Notes: generated by a model not told the origin, from the letters alone. Positions 1-5,243 are shown, counted from the first letter of the stretch. The stretch: DNA of 5,243 nucleotides from Campylobacterales bacterium (GCA_027038335.1 JALVWI010000008.1:1-5243); one strand, 5' to 3'. Made by a program: numbers and translations.

Positions 1-323
1 GGTATAAAGCTAAGACCAAAAAGCATAGGATGTCTAAAGCAGGAAAATATACCGCTTGTTACTAATTTGTTGGTTTCAAGTCTTGGTATATCACCCTCTC
101 TTCCATATTTTTTTAGTTCTCTTCCACCCACTTTTGCTGCATGAAAAGAGAGTTTCATCAAAAAAATACCTATCAAAAAAGTAACCAAATGAAAAATAGG
201 GTTTTTTACAATATCTTGAAAATATATGAAGTCGTAATAAAAGCCAAAATATACTCCTCCAACAAGGATAAATATCCAAAGCAAAACTCTTATGACAACT
301 GATGGTGTAGTTTTTATCTTCAT
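1..323 (-). CDS. Isoprenylcysteine carboxylmethyltransferase/PEMT-family membrane protein, N-terminal part (cut by left window edge)
   Basis: This reading frame is open from an ATG at 323 to the window edge, giving 107 codons with no stop, so the C-terminal part is missing. Hydrophobic segments at about residues 9-29 and 42-57 look like membrane helices. They are followed by a charged stretch (about 64-80) and then the motif around residues 87-100, LVTSGIFSCFRHPM. The 'LVT.G.....RHPM..G' pattern is typical of the integral-membrane methyltransferases of the ICMT/PEMT/NnrU-like group, where the RHP region belongs to the S-adenosylmethionine-binding part. The substrate cannot be told; bacterial members are mostly uncharacterised. 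There is no in-frame ATG, GTG or TTG between 323 and the upstream in-frame stop at 392-390, so 323 is the likely start even though no good Shine-Dalgarno precedes it. It is transcribed divergently from the chemoreceptor gene. Family assignment is fairly sure; specific function is unknown. Confidence 0.72.
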   Translation of the reverse strand, partial: MKIKTTPSVVIRVLLWIFILVGGVYFGFYYDFIYFQDIVKNPIFHLVTFLIGIFLMKLSFHAAKVGGRELKKYGREGDIPRLETNKLVTSGIFSCFRHPMLFGLSFI

Positions 324-330
324 AAGGTTG

Positions 331-339
331 ATTATATCA
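331..339 (-). promoter_or_regulatory. Extended -10 promoter for the membrane methyltransferase-like gene
   Basis: Read on the minus strand this is TGATATAAT, a perfect extended -10 element (TG-N-TATAAT). The -10 ends at 331, only seven bases before the A of the start codon at 323. A normal transcription start would therefore fall at about 323-325, giving a leaderless or nearly leaderless mRNA. This agrees with the missing Shine-Dalgarno. No convincing -35 is seen, as is usual for sigma-70 promoters in this phylum. Confidence 0.5.
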
Positions 340-358
340 TTCTTTTTTATAAGTATCC

Positions 359-384
359 TAAATTTAATATTGATATTAAATTTA
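359..384. repeat. Perfect inverted repeat between divergent genes (possible operator)
   Basis: The left arm TAAATTTAATAT (359-370) and right arm ATATTAAATTTA (373-384) are exact reverse complements, separated by TG. The palindrome lies between two divergent promoter-like elements. It fills the spacer of the plus-strand promoter, touches its -10 box, and sits just upstream of the minus-strand promoter. That is a natural position for a shared regulator-binding site. All arm bases are A or T, so chance formation in AT-rich DNA is a real alternative. I cannot name a regulator that fits it. Confidence 0.5.
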
Positions 385-388
385 TAAT
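383..388 (+). promoter_or_regulatory. -10 element of the chemoreceptor gene promoter
   Basis: TATAAT on the plus strand lies 38 bases upstream of the chemoreceptor start codon, which predicts a leader of roughly 30 nucleotides. The 5' half overlaps the right end of the inverted repeat at 359-384, so a protein bound there would be expected to block this promoter. No clear -35 is visible. The leader ends in a strong Shine-Dalgarno, AAGGAG at 416-421, five bases before the ATG at 427. Confidence 0.5.
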
Positions 389-426
389 GCTAAAATAAGA
401 TAATAAACTAAATTTAAGGAGTTCAA

Positions 427-1518
427 ATGTTTTCAGGAGGAAGAGTAAAAGAACTTGAAGATGAAATACAAGCTCTCAAAGAAGAAAATGAAAAACTAAA
501 AAATGAGCTTCAAGAGTGTCAAAATGAAAAATATAAATTGCATAACAATAAACAAGATATTGATAAAGATAGTAATGATGAAGCAAAACTAAAATTACTT
601 GATATTATTTTAAAAAGTTATGACAGCGGTGTGAGATTTTTGCAAGATACTATAGAAGAAAATCTTACTATGCTAGAATATGCTGATAAGCGCAACATTG
701 AAAATGCAAAAGAGATGGATAATATAGAACAAAATACAGATAAAGTGGTAGAGTCTATGCATAAAATTGAGGAGATAACTGTAGGATTACAAGATGACTC
801 AAATGCACTCAATGATCATGTAAACTCTATTTCTGATATTATAAATCTTATAAAAGATATTTCGGATCAAACCAATCTTTTAGCTCTCAATGCTGCCATA
901 GAGGCTGCAAGAGCCGGTGAACACGGAAGAGGCTTTGCCGTAGTTGCGGATGAAGTTAGAAAACTAGCTGAAAGAACCCAAAAAGCTACCCAAGAGGTAG
1001 AGATAAATATAAGTACACTAAAACAGAGTGCCTCAACTATACTAAATTCAACCGAAATATTTACAGAAGAGACAAACAAAGGAGTTAGTGTACTTGATGA
1101 GTTTAAAGAAGCGGCTGATAAAGCAAGAGAAAATTCAAGAGAAATTCAAAAATTAACTACAAATATCACTAGAGAAATGTATATAAGCAATGGAAAGATA
1201 GATCATATCAAGCTAAAATTGCAAGCGTATGAAGCAATGATGGAAAATAAAAATGTAAATATTATTGATGAAAATAGTTGTAGATTTGGTAAGTGGTTTG
1301 GAAGTGAAGTAAAAGAACTTTTGAGTAAAAACCAACAAGCTATTCAAAAGATTGATCAAGAACATAGAAAAATACATCAACTTCTTATAAAAGCACTTGA
1401 TGAGTACTTTAAGTCTAAAGATATGGATTCGGTACTTACTGATATAGAGCAGGTGGAACATTATAGCGAGGAATCTTTTGAGATACTTTTAAATGCTATA
1501 AAAGAGGTAAGAGTCTAA
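427..1518 (+). CDS. Soluble methyl-accepting chemotaxis protein with C-terminal zinc-binding CZB domain (TlpD-like)
   Basis: A 363-residue cytoplasmic chemoreceptor that should signal to CheA through CheW. Residues about 6-36 form a charged coiled coil. There is no signal peptide, membrane helix or periplasmic domain. The signalling hairpin follows, with its conserved tip at about 144-184 (DQTNLLALNAAIEAARAGEH, then GRGFAVVADEVRKLAERT). The C-terminal region from about 255 is a CZB (chemoreceptor zinc-binding) domain: H260, C285 in CRFGKWF, H313 and H317 reproduce the family's 3-His/1-Cys ligand set, with the His-x3-His pair and spacing close to DgcZ and TlpD. CZB is thus the only recognisable sensor. 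In Helicobacter pylori TlpD this architecture is tied to responses to oxidants; the same role here is inference. TlpD is longer (about 430 residues as I recall), so this is a compact version. No CheR/CheB-tethering pentapeptide is seen at the C-terminus. The start is set by AAGGAG at 416-421. It appears to be monocistronic, facing the cinA-like gene. Confidence 0.93.
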   Translation: MFSGGRVKELEDEIQALKEENEKLKNELQECQNEKYKLHNNKQDIDKDSNDEAKLKLLDIILKSYDSGVRFLQDTIEENLTMLEYADKRNIENAKEMDNIEQNTDKVVESMHKIEEITVGLQDDSNALNDHVNSISDIINLIKDISDQTNLLALNAAIEAARAGEHGRGFAVVADEVRKLAERTQKATQEVEINISTLKQSASTILNSTEIFTEETNKGVSVLDEFKEAADKARENSREIQKLTTNITREMYISNGKIDHIKLKLQAYEAMMENKNVNIIDENSCRFGKWFGSEVKELLSKNQQAIQKIDQEHRKIHQLLIKALDEYFKSKDMDSVLTDIEQVEHYSEESFEILLNAIKEVRV

Positions 1519-1524
1519 AAGGGC

Positions 1525-1558
1525 AATTTTTGATTTTTGATTTTTGATTTTGATTTTT
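1525..1558. repeat. Heptanucleotide short tandem repeat (GATTTTT units)
   Basis: Starting seven bases after the chemoreceptor stop codon, a 7-base unit repeats head to tail: a degenerate copy AATTTTT (1525-1531), GATTTTT (1532-1538), GATTTTT (1539-1545), a 6-base GATTTT (1546-1551), and GATTTTT (1552-1558). It lies wholly in the gap between convergent genes. It encodes nothing and makes no hairpin of its own. On the plus-strand transcript it gives a U-rich 3' end. It resembles the short tandemly repeated sequences known from some bacterial intergenic regions. Confidence 0.8.
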
Positions 1559-1559
1559 A

Positions 1560-1612
1560 TAATTTATAGTATAAATTAATTTTATGACGGATTTAGAATA
1601 TTTAAAAATATT
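1560..1612. terminator. Two weak AT-only hairpins in the convergent gap (possible bidirectional transcription end)
   Basis: Two inverted repeats sit between the convergent genes. One has 8-base arms TAATTTAT/ATAAATTA (1560-1567 and 1571-1578) with a 3-base loop. The other has 7-base arms AATATTT/AAATATT (1597-1603 and 1606-1612) with a 2-base spacer. Neither has G or C in the stem nor a clean U-tract directly after it, so neither is a standard intrinsic terminator. Position is the main argument, since both flanking transcripts must end near here. Confidence 0.25.
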
Positions 1613-1626
1613 ATTTATCTATATAA

Positions 1627-2367
1627 TTATTGTATGGTGATATTTTTTTTAGCTACTTCATTTTTGAAAAAATTGCACCATTTTTCAACTCTTTTTTTAT
1701 CATAGTCGGCTAAGTAGATCTCTACATACCTTTTATCATCTACAAATTTAGGAAGAGAGGAAAATTCCAAATCTTTTGGAAGTGATCTCATTATCTCAAT
1801 GAGATCATTTTCGCTTGCTATGACCGTAAAAGTACAAGAAAATTTTTTTGAATTTTTCGGATAAAATCTATCAAGTGCTTCTATGACCATGTGTCTTGAC
1901 ATTTCAGGAAAACCCGGTACAAAGAAAAATCTCTCATCTACTCCAAAACCGGGAACATTATTGATCACATTTTTTAAAAGTAGAGCATCTTTAGGTAAAT
2001 TTGCCATATTTATTCTATGAGGATAAGCTTCTTTTTTAAATTGATCTATTATCAATTTTAGAGCAACTTTGTTTTGCTCTATGATGCCGTTACTAAAAAC
2101 TTTTGCCGCTACTTCTCTGGTATAATCATCAGGTGTTGCTCCGATCCCTCCAAAGCTAAACATCACCGAATTAGGATCTTTCTTGACAAGATTAAAAACA
2201 TTCTCCATGAAAGCAGGGTCATCTTTTATGACAAAGTTTGCTTTTTGTTCCCAACCTCTTTTTAAAAGTTCACCATTTATAAACTCAAAATGTTTATCTT
2301 TTCTTCTGCCGTTAAAAAGTTCTGTTCCTATGATAACAGAGTAAAAGGAGGGATTTTTGACTGCCAT
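1627..2367 (-). CDS. CinA-like MoCF-domain protein (competence/damage-inducible protein A family, single domain)
   Basis: A 246-residue soluble protein of the MoCF/CinA N-terminal family (COG1058 type). The sequence opens with the beta strand and loop YSVIIGTELFNGRR (9-22). It then has the family's phosphate-binding loop GGIGATPDD (73-81) running into YTREVAAK, NVPGFGV (137-143), and VPGFPEM (150-156), the counterpart of the usual LPGVPxEM. The tail (about 178-240) looks like the alpha/beta extension that follows this domain in CinA and in the MPTb half of eukaryotic FLAD1. It lacks the C-terminal NMN-deamidase domain of full CinA (about 410 residues). Relatives of this domain hydrolyse ADP-ribose or FAD; a molybdopterin-related role is the older, less likely annotation. 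Its ATG overlaps the adk stop codon by one base (TAATG), and only a weak purine stretch precedes it, so translation is probably coupled to adk. Family is sure; the substrate is inference. Confidence 0.85.
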   Translation of the reverse strand: MAVKNPSFYSVIIGTELFNGRRKDKHFEFINGELLKRGWEQKANFVIKDDPAFMENVFNLVKKDPNSVMFSFGGIGATPDDYTREVAAKVFSNGIIEQNKVALKLIIDQFKKEAYPHRINMANLPKDALLLKNVINNVPGFGVDERFFFVPGFPEMSRHMVIEALDRFYPKNSKKFSCTFTVIASENDLIEIMRSLPKDLEFSSLPKFVDDKRYVEIYLADYDKKRVEKWCNFFKNEVAKKNITIQ

Positions 2368-2939
2368 TAGATCTTACTTTTTATAAAGTTTTCCATATCG
2401 GCAACTATCTCTTCGATACTTCTTTCGCCGTTAATTTTTTTAAGCAATCCTCTTTTTTCATAGAAGGATTGAATTGCAGCTAAAGGTTCGGTATATACTT
2501 TCATTCTATTGAAAAATACTTCTTCATTATCATCAGCACCTCTAGCTCGTCCTAAAACTCTCTCTTTTGCTACTTCTTCACTAACTTCCACTTCTATGAC
2601 AGAAACTAACTCTATATCTTTTTCCTCTTTTAGTATCTTATCAAGTGCTTCCATTTGCTCTACACTTCTTGGATAACCGTCGATAAGGATAATATCTTTT
2701 GAAGAATTTTTTATAGCACTAACTATGGTATCTACAACAATCTTTAAAGGAACAAGATTGCCTTTTGAAGTAAAACTTTCTATAGTTTTTCCAAGTTCAC
2801 TACCGCTTGCAATTTCCGCTCTTAAAAGATCTCCAGTAGAGTAGTGTGCTATCGTTTCACTATTGTTTTTTGCAATGATTTCAGCATCAGTTGTTTTACC
2901 GCTACCCGGTGCTCCAATTATTAAAAATAGTTTTTTCAT
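2367..2939 (-). CDS. adk: Adenylate kinase (short-LID form)
   Basis: Catalyses ATP + AMP = 2 ADP in the cytoplasm. With the start used here it has 190 residues. The P-loop GAPGSGKT is at 9-16, the AMP-binding STGDLLR at 34-40, GNLVP at 60-64, the DGYPRS motif at 87-92, and RARGADDNEE at 131-140. After the last there is no inserted LID with a Cys4 zinc knot, so this is the short form also found in eukaryotic AK1 and, as I recall, in Helicobacter and Campylobacter. Two in-frame ATGs exist, at 2945 and 2939. I choose 2939 because the Shine-Dalgarno AAAAAGGA touches the first ATG directly but lies five bases before the second. The protein then begins MKKLFLIIGAPGSGKTT, like Helicobacter Adk. It lies 41 bases after aspS and overlaps the cinA-like start by one base. 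Its stop is TAA. Confidence 0.96.
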   Translation of the reverse strand: MKKLFLIIGAPGSGKTTDAEIIAKNNSETIAHYSTGDLLRAEIASGSELGKTIESFTSKGNLVPLKIVVDTIVSAIKNSSKDIILIDGYPRSVEQMEALDKILKEEKDIELVSVIEVEVSEEVAKERVLGRARGADDNEEVFFNRMKVYTEPLAAIQSFYEKRGLLKKINGERSIEEIVADMENFIKSKI

Positions 2940-2944
2940 TTTCA

Positions 2945-2952
2945 TCCTTTTT
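2945..2952 (-). promoter_or_regulatory. Ribosome binding site that decides the adk start
   Basis: On the minus strand this reads AAAAAGGA. Its last base is the A of the upstream ATG at 2945, so a ribosome bound here cannot easily use that codon. The next in-frame ATG, at 2939, follows after a five-base spacer, the ideal distance. Adk translation therefore most likely starts at 2939. Confidence 0.6.
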
Positions 2953-2954
2953 GT

Positions 2955-2976
2955 CTAAATCCTAAATCCTAAATCC
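2955..2976. repeat. Heptanucleotide short tandem repeat (GGATTTA on the minus strand) between aspS and adk
   Basis: Three exact head-to-tail copies of a 7-base unit, read on the minus strand as GGATTTA (2976-2970, 2969-2963, 2962-2956) plus one extra G. They fill about half of the 41-base gap between the aspS stop codon and adk. In the mRNA sense, AGGAT recurs three times at seven-base intervals, and a fourth time in the real adk ribosome binding site. The unit shares GATTT with the tandem repeat at 1525-1558. A single copy of GGATTTAG also occurs on the plus strand at 1589-1596. Confidence 0.8.
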
Positions 2977-2980
2977 TTTT

Positions 2981-4735
2981 TTATTCTTGAGCCAAAGGCT
3001 TTCTTATTCTAAGCCCCAACTCTTTTAACTGTTCGCTATCTACTTCACTTGGTGCACTTGTAAGAAGGCATTGTGCTTTTTGTGTTTTTGGAAATGCTAT
3101 AACATCCCTGATACCCTCAGCACCGCTTAAAAGCATAATGAGCCTATCAAATCCTATGGCAAATCCACCGTGAGGAGGAGCACCGAATTTTAAAGCTTCA
3201 AGTAAAAATCCAAACTTTTCATCAGCCTCTTCTTTAGTGATACCTAAGAGTTTAAATACTTTTTCTTGTATCTCTTCTTTGTGTATCCTTATGCTTCCAC
3301 CACCTAGTTCAACTCCGTTTAAAACTATATCATAAGCGATAGAACTTATCTCTTCAAGATTTTCTTTATTTAAATCTTTTGGCATGGTAAAAGGGTGATG
3401 AAGAGCTTTTACTTTTCCATCTTCTATCTCAAACATTGGAAAGTCAACCACCCATGTAAAGTTAAACTCATCTTTTGGTATGATATCCATAAGTTCAGCC
3501 AAATATATTCTAAATCTTCCCATATAGTCAAGCACTACTTTTTTATCTCCAGCTCCAAAAAAGACAACATCACCCACTTTTATATCGCAAACTTTGATGA
3601 TTTCATTTAAATCTTCTTCACTGAAAAACTTTGTAAGTGGTCCTTTTAAACCATCCTCTTTCATTTGAAAGTAGCCCAAACCTTTAGCTCCAAATTTTCG
3701 GACATACTCCTCAAAGCCTTTCATTTGTCTTTTTGAAAAGATATTATCCCCATTTGGAACTTTGAGAGCTTTTATGCGGTTGTGAGCTTTATCTTTTGCT
3801 ATGGAGCTAAATATTTCATTGCTACTTTTTGCAAATATATCTATAACATCTACCATGGAAAGATCATATCTTAAGTCCGGCTTATCACTTCCGTACTTTT
3901 CCATAGCCTCATCGTAACTAATGCGTTTAAAACTTTTTTCTATCTCTTTACCGCAAGCTTTAAAGATGTTGTATAGCAAGTGTTCGGCAACTTTTATCAC
4001 ATCTTCTTGAGTGCAAAAACTCATCTCTACATCTATCTGGGTAAATTCAGGTTGTCTATCTGCTCTTAAGTCTTCATCTCTAAAACATTTTGCTATCTGA
4101 AAGTATCTATCAAATCCTCCTACCATTAAAAGTTGTTTAAAAAGTTGTGGAGATTGAGGAAGTGCATAAAATTCACCGTTATGAACTCTGCTAGGAACTA
4201 AGTAGTCTCTTGCACCTTCAGGAGTTGATTTGGTAAGCACCGGAGTTTCAACTTCTAAAAATCCAAGCTCATCCAAAGCATTTCTAGCAGCTATGGCTGC
4301 TTTACTTCTTAGCTTGAAAACTTCCAAAGACTCTTTTGTTCTAAGTTCAAGGTATCTATACTTTAATTTTATCTCTTCATTTACTCTTTTATCTCCTAAG
4401 TCAAAAGGCATAGGAAGGGATCTGTTTTCTATAACAAGTTCATCTACAACTACTTCAATAGTTCCTGTTTTTAAGTTTGGATTGTTTAAACCTTCACCTC
4501 TTGGTCTTACTTTTCCTTTGGCAATCAGCACAAATTCATCTCTAACGCTATCTGCTAATTTCCAAGCTTCTTCATTATCATTTGGATCGCAAACTAGTTG
4601 GATAAGACCTGTTTTGTCTCTTAAGTCTATAAAAACAACTCCGCCATGGTCTCTTCTACTATTTACCCATCCGCAAAGTTTAACTTCTTTGCCAATATCA
4701 TTTTCACTTACTTCTGTATTGTAGTGTGTTCTCAA
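2981..4735 (-). CDS. aspS: Aspartyl-tRNA synthetase, probably non-discriminating (Asp/Asn)
   Basis: A 584-residue class IIb synthetase that attaches aspartate to tRNA-Asp, of full bacterial length. Residues 1 to about 105 are the OB-fold anticodon-binding domain (GWVNSRRDHGGVVFIDLRD at 22-40). Motif 1 lies around 158-183, with TPEGARDYLVPSR. QSPQLFKQLLM is at 194-204 and motif 2 at 218-240 (FRDEDLRADRQPEFTQ then DVEMSF). The bacterial GAD insertion covers about 280-410, and motif 3 is GFAIGFDRL (524-532). H30 stands where Escherichia coli has Leu; in Pseudomonas this His goes with a non-discriminating enzyme that also makes Asp-tRNA-Asn for GatCAB. That role is inferred here. The start codon is TTG, supported by AAGGA six bases upstream and by N-terminal likeness (MRTHYNTE) to Helicobacter AspRS as I remember it. 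First gene of a probable operon with adk and the cinA-like gene. Confidence 0.97.
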   Translation of the reverse strand: MRTHYNTEVSENDIGKEVKLCGWVNSRRDHGGVVFIDLRDKTGLIQLVCDPNDNEEAWKLADSVRDEFVLIAKGKVRPRGEGLNNPNLKTGTIEVVVDELVIENRSLPMPFDLGDKRVNEEIKLKYRYLELRTKESLEVFKLRSKAAIAARNALDELGFLEVETPVLTKSTPEGARDYLVPSRVHNGEFYALPQSPQLFKQLLMVGGFDRYFQIAKCFRDEDLRADRQPEFTQIDVEMSFCTQEDVIKVAEHLLYNIFKACGKEIEKSFKRISYDEAMEKYGSDKPDLRYDLSMVDVIDIFAKSSNEIFSSIAKDKAHNRIKALKVPNGDNIFSKRQMKGFEEYVRKFGAKGLGYFQMKEDGLKGPLTKFFSEEDLNEIIKVCDIKVGDVVFFGAGDKKVVLDYMGRFRIYLAELMDIIPKDEFNFTWVVDFPMFEIEDGKVKALHHPFTMPKDLNKENLEEISSIAYDIVLNGVELGGGSIRIHKEEIQEKVFKLLGITKEEADEKFGFLLEALKFGAPPHGGFAIGFDRLIMLLSGAEGIRDVIAFPKTQKAQCLLTSAPSEVDSEQLKELGLRIRKPLAQE

Positions 4736-4741
4736 AGTTAT

Positions 4742-4746
4742 TCCTT
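4742..4746 (-). promoter_or_regulatory. Ribosome binding site supporting the TTG start of aspS
   Basis: AAGGA on the minus strand lies six bases before the TTG at 4735-4733. No ATG or GTG in the same frame sits at a comparable distance, so the TTG start is well supported. The site can pair partly with TTCCT at 4768-4764, but the predicted transcription start falls within or next to that arm, so sequestration would matter only for longer read-through transcripts. Confidence 0.65.
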
Positions 4747-4771
4747 AAAAATTGTAAAAATTTAGGAAATG

Positions 4772-4777
4772 ATTATA
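4772..4777 (-). promoter_or_regulatory. -10 element of a probable aspS-adk-cinA-like promoter
   Basis: Minus-strand TATAAT preceded by TTTTTAG, a T-rich run like that upstream of the -10 in Campylobacter and Helicobacter promoters. No -35 is recognisable. It predicts transcription starting near 4765 and a leader of about 30 nucleotides. It lies between the stop codon of the PAS gene and aspS, so aspS need not depend on read-through. I see no terminator for the PAS gene before it. Confidence 0.5.
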
Positions 4778-4800
4778 CTAAAAATAATCTAATAAGGTGC

Positions 4801-5243
4801 TTACATTGCTTGTAGTGATGTTACTAATTCTTCGTAAGTTGTATTATTTTTCTTTAAAAAGTCCATTAGCAATGCTTCAGAGGCTGCCATGCCTCCTCTT
4901 TGTTCGGCACTAACTAATTGTTTATAAAGAGGTATAACTGCTTCTATACCTTTTCTTGAAGGTTTTCTTCTAACAGAATAGTATCCTACTACATTTCCGT
5001 TGACATCAACTGAAGCTGTGATATTGGCAAAAACCCAGTAGTATCCTCCATCTTTTCTTAAGTTTTTAACAAAACCGAAAAATTCCTTTTTTTGCTTTAA
5101 CAAATCCCATAAAAGCTTAAAGGCGATACGAGGCATATCAGGATGTCTTATGAGATTGTGATTGGCACCTATTAGTTGGTCAAATGTGTACATACTCATT
5201 TCCATAAATATGTGATTGCAATAAGTTATAAAACCTTTTGTAT
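4801..5243 (-). CDS. PAS-domain sensor protein, Aer/CetB-like (N-terminus beyond the right window edge)
   Basis: The frame is open from the TAA at 4801-4803 through the window edge, with 146 full codons visible. An ATG at 5205 could be taken as the start, but the 12 codons upstream of it (TKGFITYCNHIF) continue the same PAS fold, so the real start lies outside. The motifs are those of the Aer/CetB PAS group: YCNHIF, then DQLIGANHNLIRHPDMP (visible residues 21-37), NLRKDGGYYWVFANI (60-74), GNVVGYYSVRRKPSR (82-96). A helical tail of about 50 residues follows, with no membrane helix or methyl-accepting domain. Aer and the Campylobacter CetB protein bind FAD and drive energy taxis; a redox or energy-sensing role is likely but inferred. 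CetB is about 165 residues as I recall, so roughly 20 residues may be missing here. It is followed by aspS on the same strand after 65 bases. Family is confident, partner unknown. Confidence 0.85.
   Translation of the reverse strand, partial: TKGFITYCNHIFMEMSMYTFDQLIGANHNLIRHPDMPRIAFKLLWDLLKQKKEFFGFVKNLRKDGGYYWVFANITASVDVNGNVVGYYSVRRKPSRKGIEAVIPLYKQLVSAEQRGGMAASEALLMDFLKKNNTTYEELVTSLQAM

Noticed and set aside
91..279. A 62-codon minus-strand frame opening the window
   Set aside because: It is out of frame with the longer open frame 323-1, which shows membrane segments and the RHPM motif, so it is a shadow of that partial gene.
618..1461. Three minus-strand open frames (618-812, 867-1079, 1213-1461) opposite the chemoreceptor gene
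   Set aside because: None has family motifs. The plus-strand frame is a full chemotaxis protein with matched domains.
1643..1650. A run of eight T (A8 in the coding sense) near the 3' end of the cinA-like gene, considered as a slippage or phase-variation site
   Set aside because: It affects only the last six or so residues, and runs of this length are common in AT-rich genomes.
2074..2265. A short plus-strand frame inside the cinA-like gene, and a similar one at 3395-3610 inside aspS
   Set aside because: Both are antisense to real genes and lack domain features.
1525..2976. The two heptamer arrays considered as a CRISPR or mobile-element signature
   Set aside because: The units are 7 bases, directly adjacent with no spacers, and there are no flanking target duplications or transposase sequences.
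4230..4724. A 164-codon open frame on the plus strand, antisense to aspS
   Set aside because: It is rich in Ser, Leu and Phe with no recognisable domain, and it lies opposite a complete, well-conserved synthetase. It is the usual shadow of a low-GC gene.
4741..4768. Imperfect inverted repeat TTCCT...AGGAA that could hide the aspS ribosome binding site in a hairpin
   Set aside because: Only about 5 solid base pairs plus a bulged AT extension, and the predicted transcription start near 4765 would remove much of the 5' arm. Too weak to claim as regulation.

Overview
The window looks like core chromosome from a low-GC member of the Campylobacterota (the former Epsilonproteobacteria). The adenylate kinase and aspartyl-tRNA synthetase closely resemble what I remember of the Helicobacter/Campylobacter proteins. 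The chemoreceptor is a TlpD-type soluble protein with a CZB domain, the PAS protein is of the Aer/CetB type common in this phylum, and the promoters look like TATAAT boxes without a clear -35. The genus cannot be fixed from sequence alone. By eye I see no mobile element, RNA gene or CRISPR array.

Layout. 1-323 (minus): the N-terminal 107 codons of a membrane methyltransferase-like protein (ICMT/PEMT family), cut by the left edge. 324-426: a divergent intergenic region with a promoter-like element for each direction and a perfect 12-bp-arm inverted repeat. 427-1518 (plus): a soluble methyl-accepting chemotaxis protein with a C-terminal zinc-binding CZB domain. 1519-1626: a convergent, very AT-rich gap with a heptanucleotide tandem repeat and two weak AT-only hairpins. 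1627-4735 (minus): a probable three-gene operon, aspS - adk - cinA-like. adk and the cinA-like gene overlap by one base (TAATG), and a second heptanucleotide repeat lies between aspS and adk. 4736-4800: a short gap with a probable aspS promoter. 4801-5243 (minus): a PAS-domain protein whose reading frame runs off the right edge, so its true start is outside the window. No gene-free stretch exceeds about 110 bases.

How the genes fit together. aspS and adk are housekeeping genes for translation and nucleotide metabolism. The synthetase carries a histidine in the anticodon-binding domain that suggests a non-discriminating enzyme, one that also charges tRNA-Asn for later amidation by GatCAB. The third gene encodes a stand-alone MoCF/CinA N-terminal domain, a family linked to dinucleotide (ADP-ribose/FAD) hydrolysis. 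The two flanking genes on either side of this block are sensory: a CZB chemoreceptor and a PAS protein of the energy-taxis type. They may feed the same chemotaxis machinery, but nothing here links them directly.

I see no clearly new system. The points most worth following up are the divergent palindrome with a possible leaderless transcript, the two related heptamer repeats (one carrying Shine-Dalgarno-like cores just before adk), and the CinA-like gene coupled to adk.
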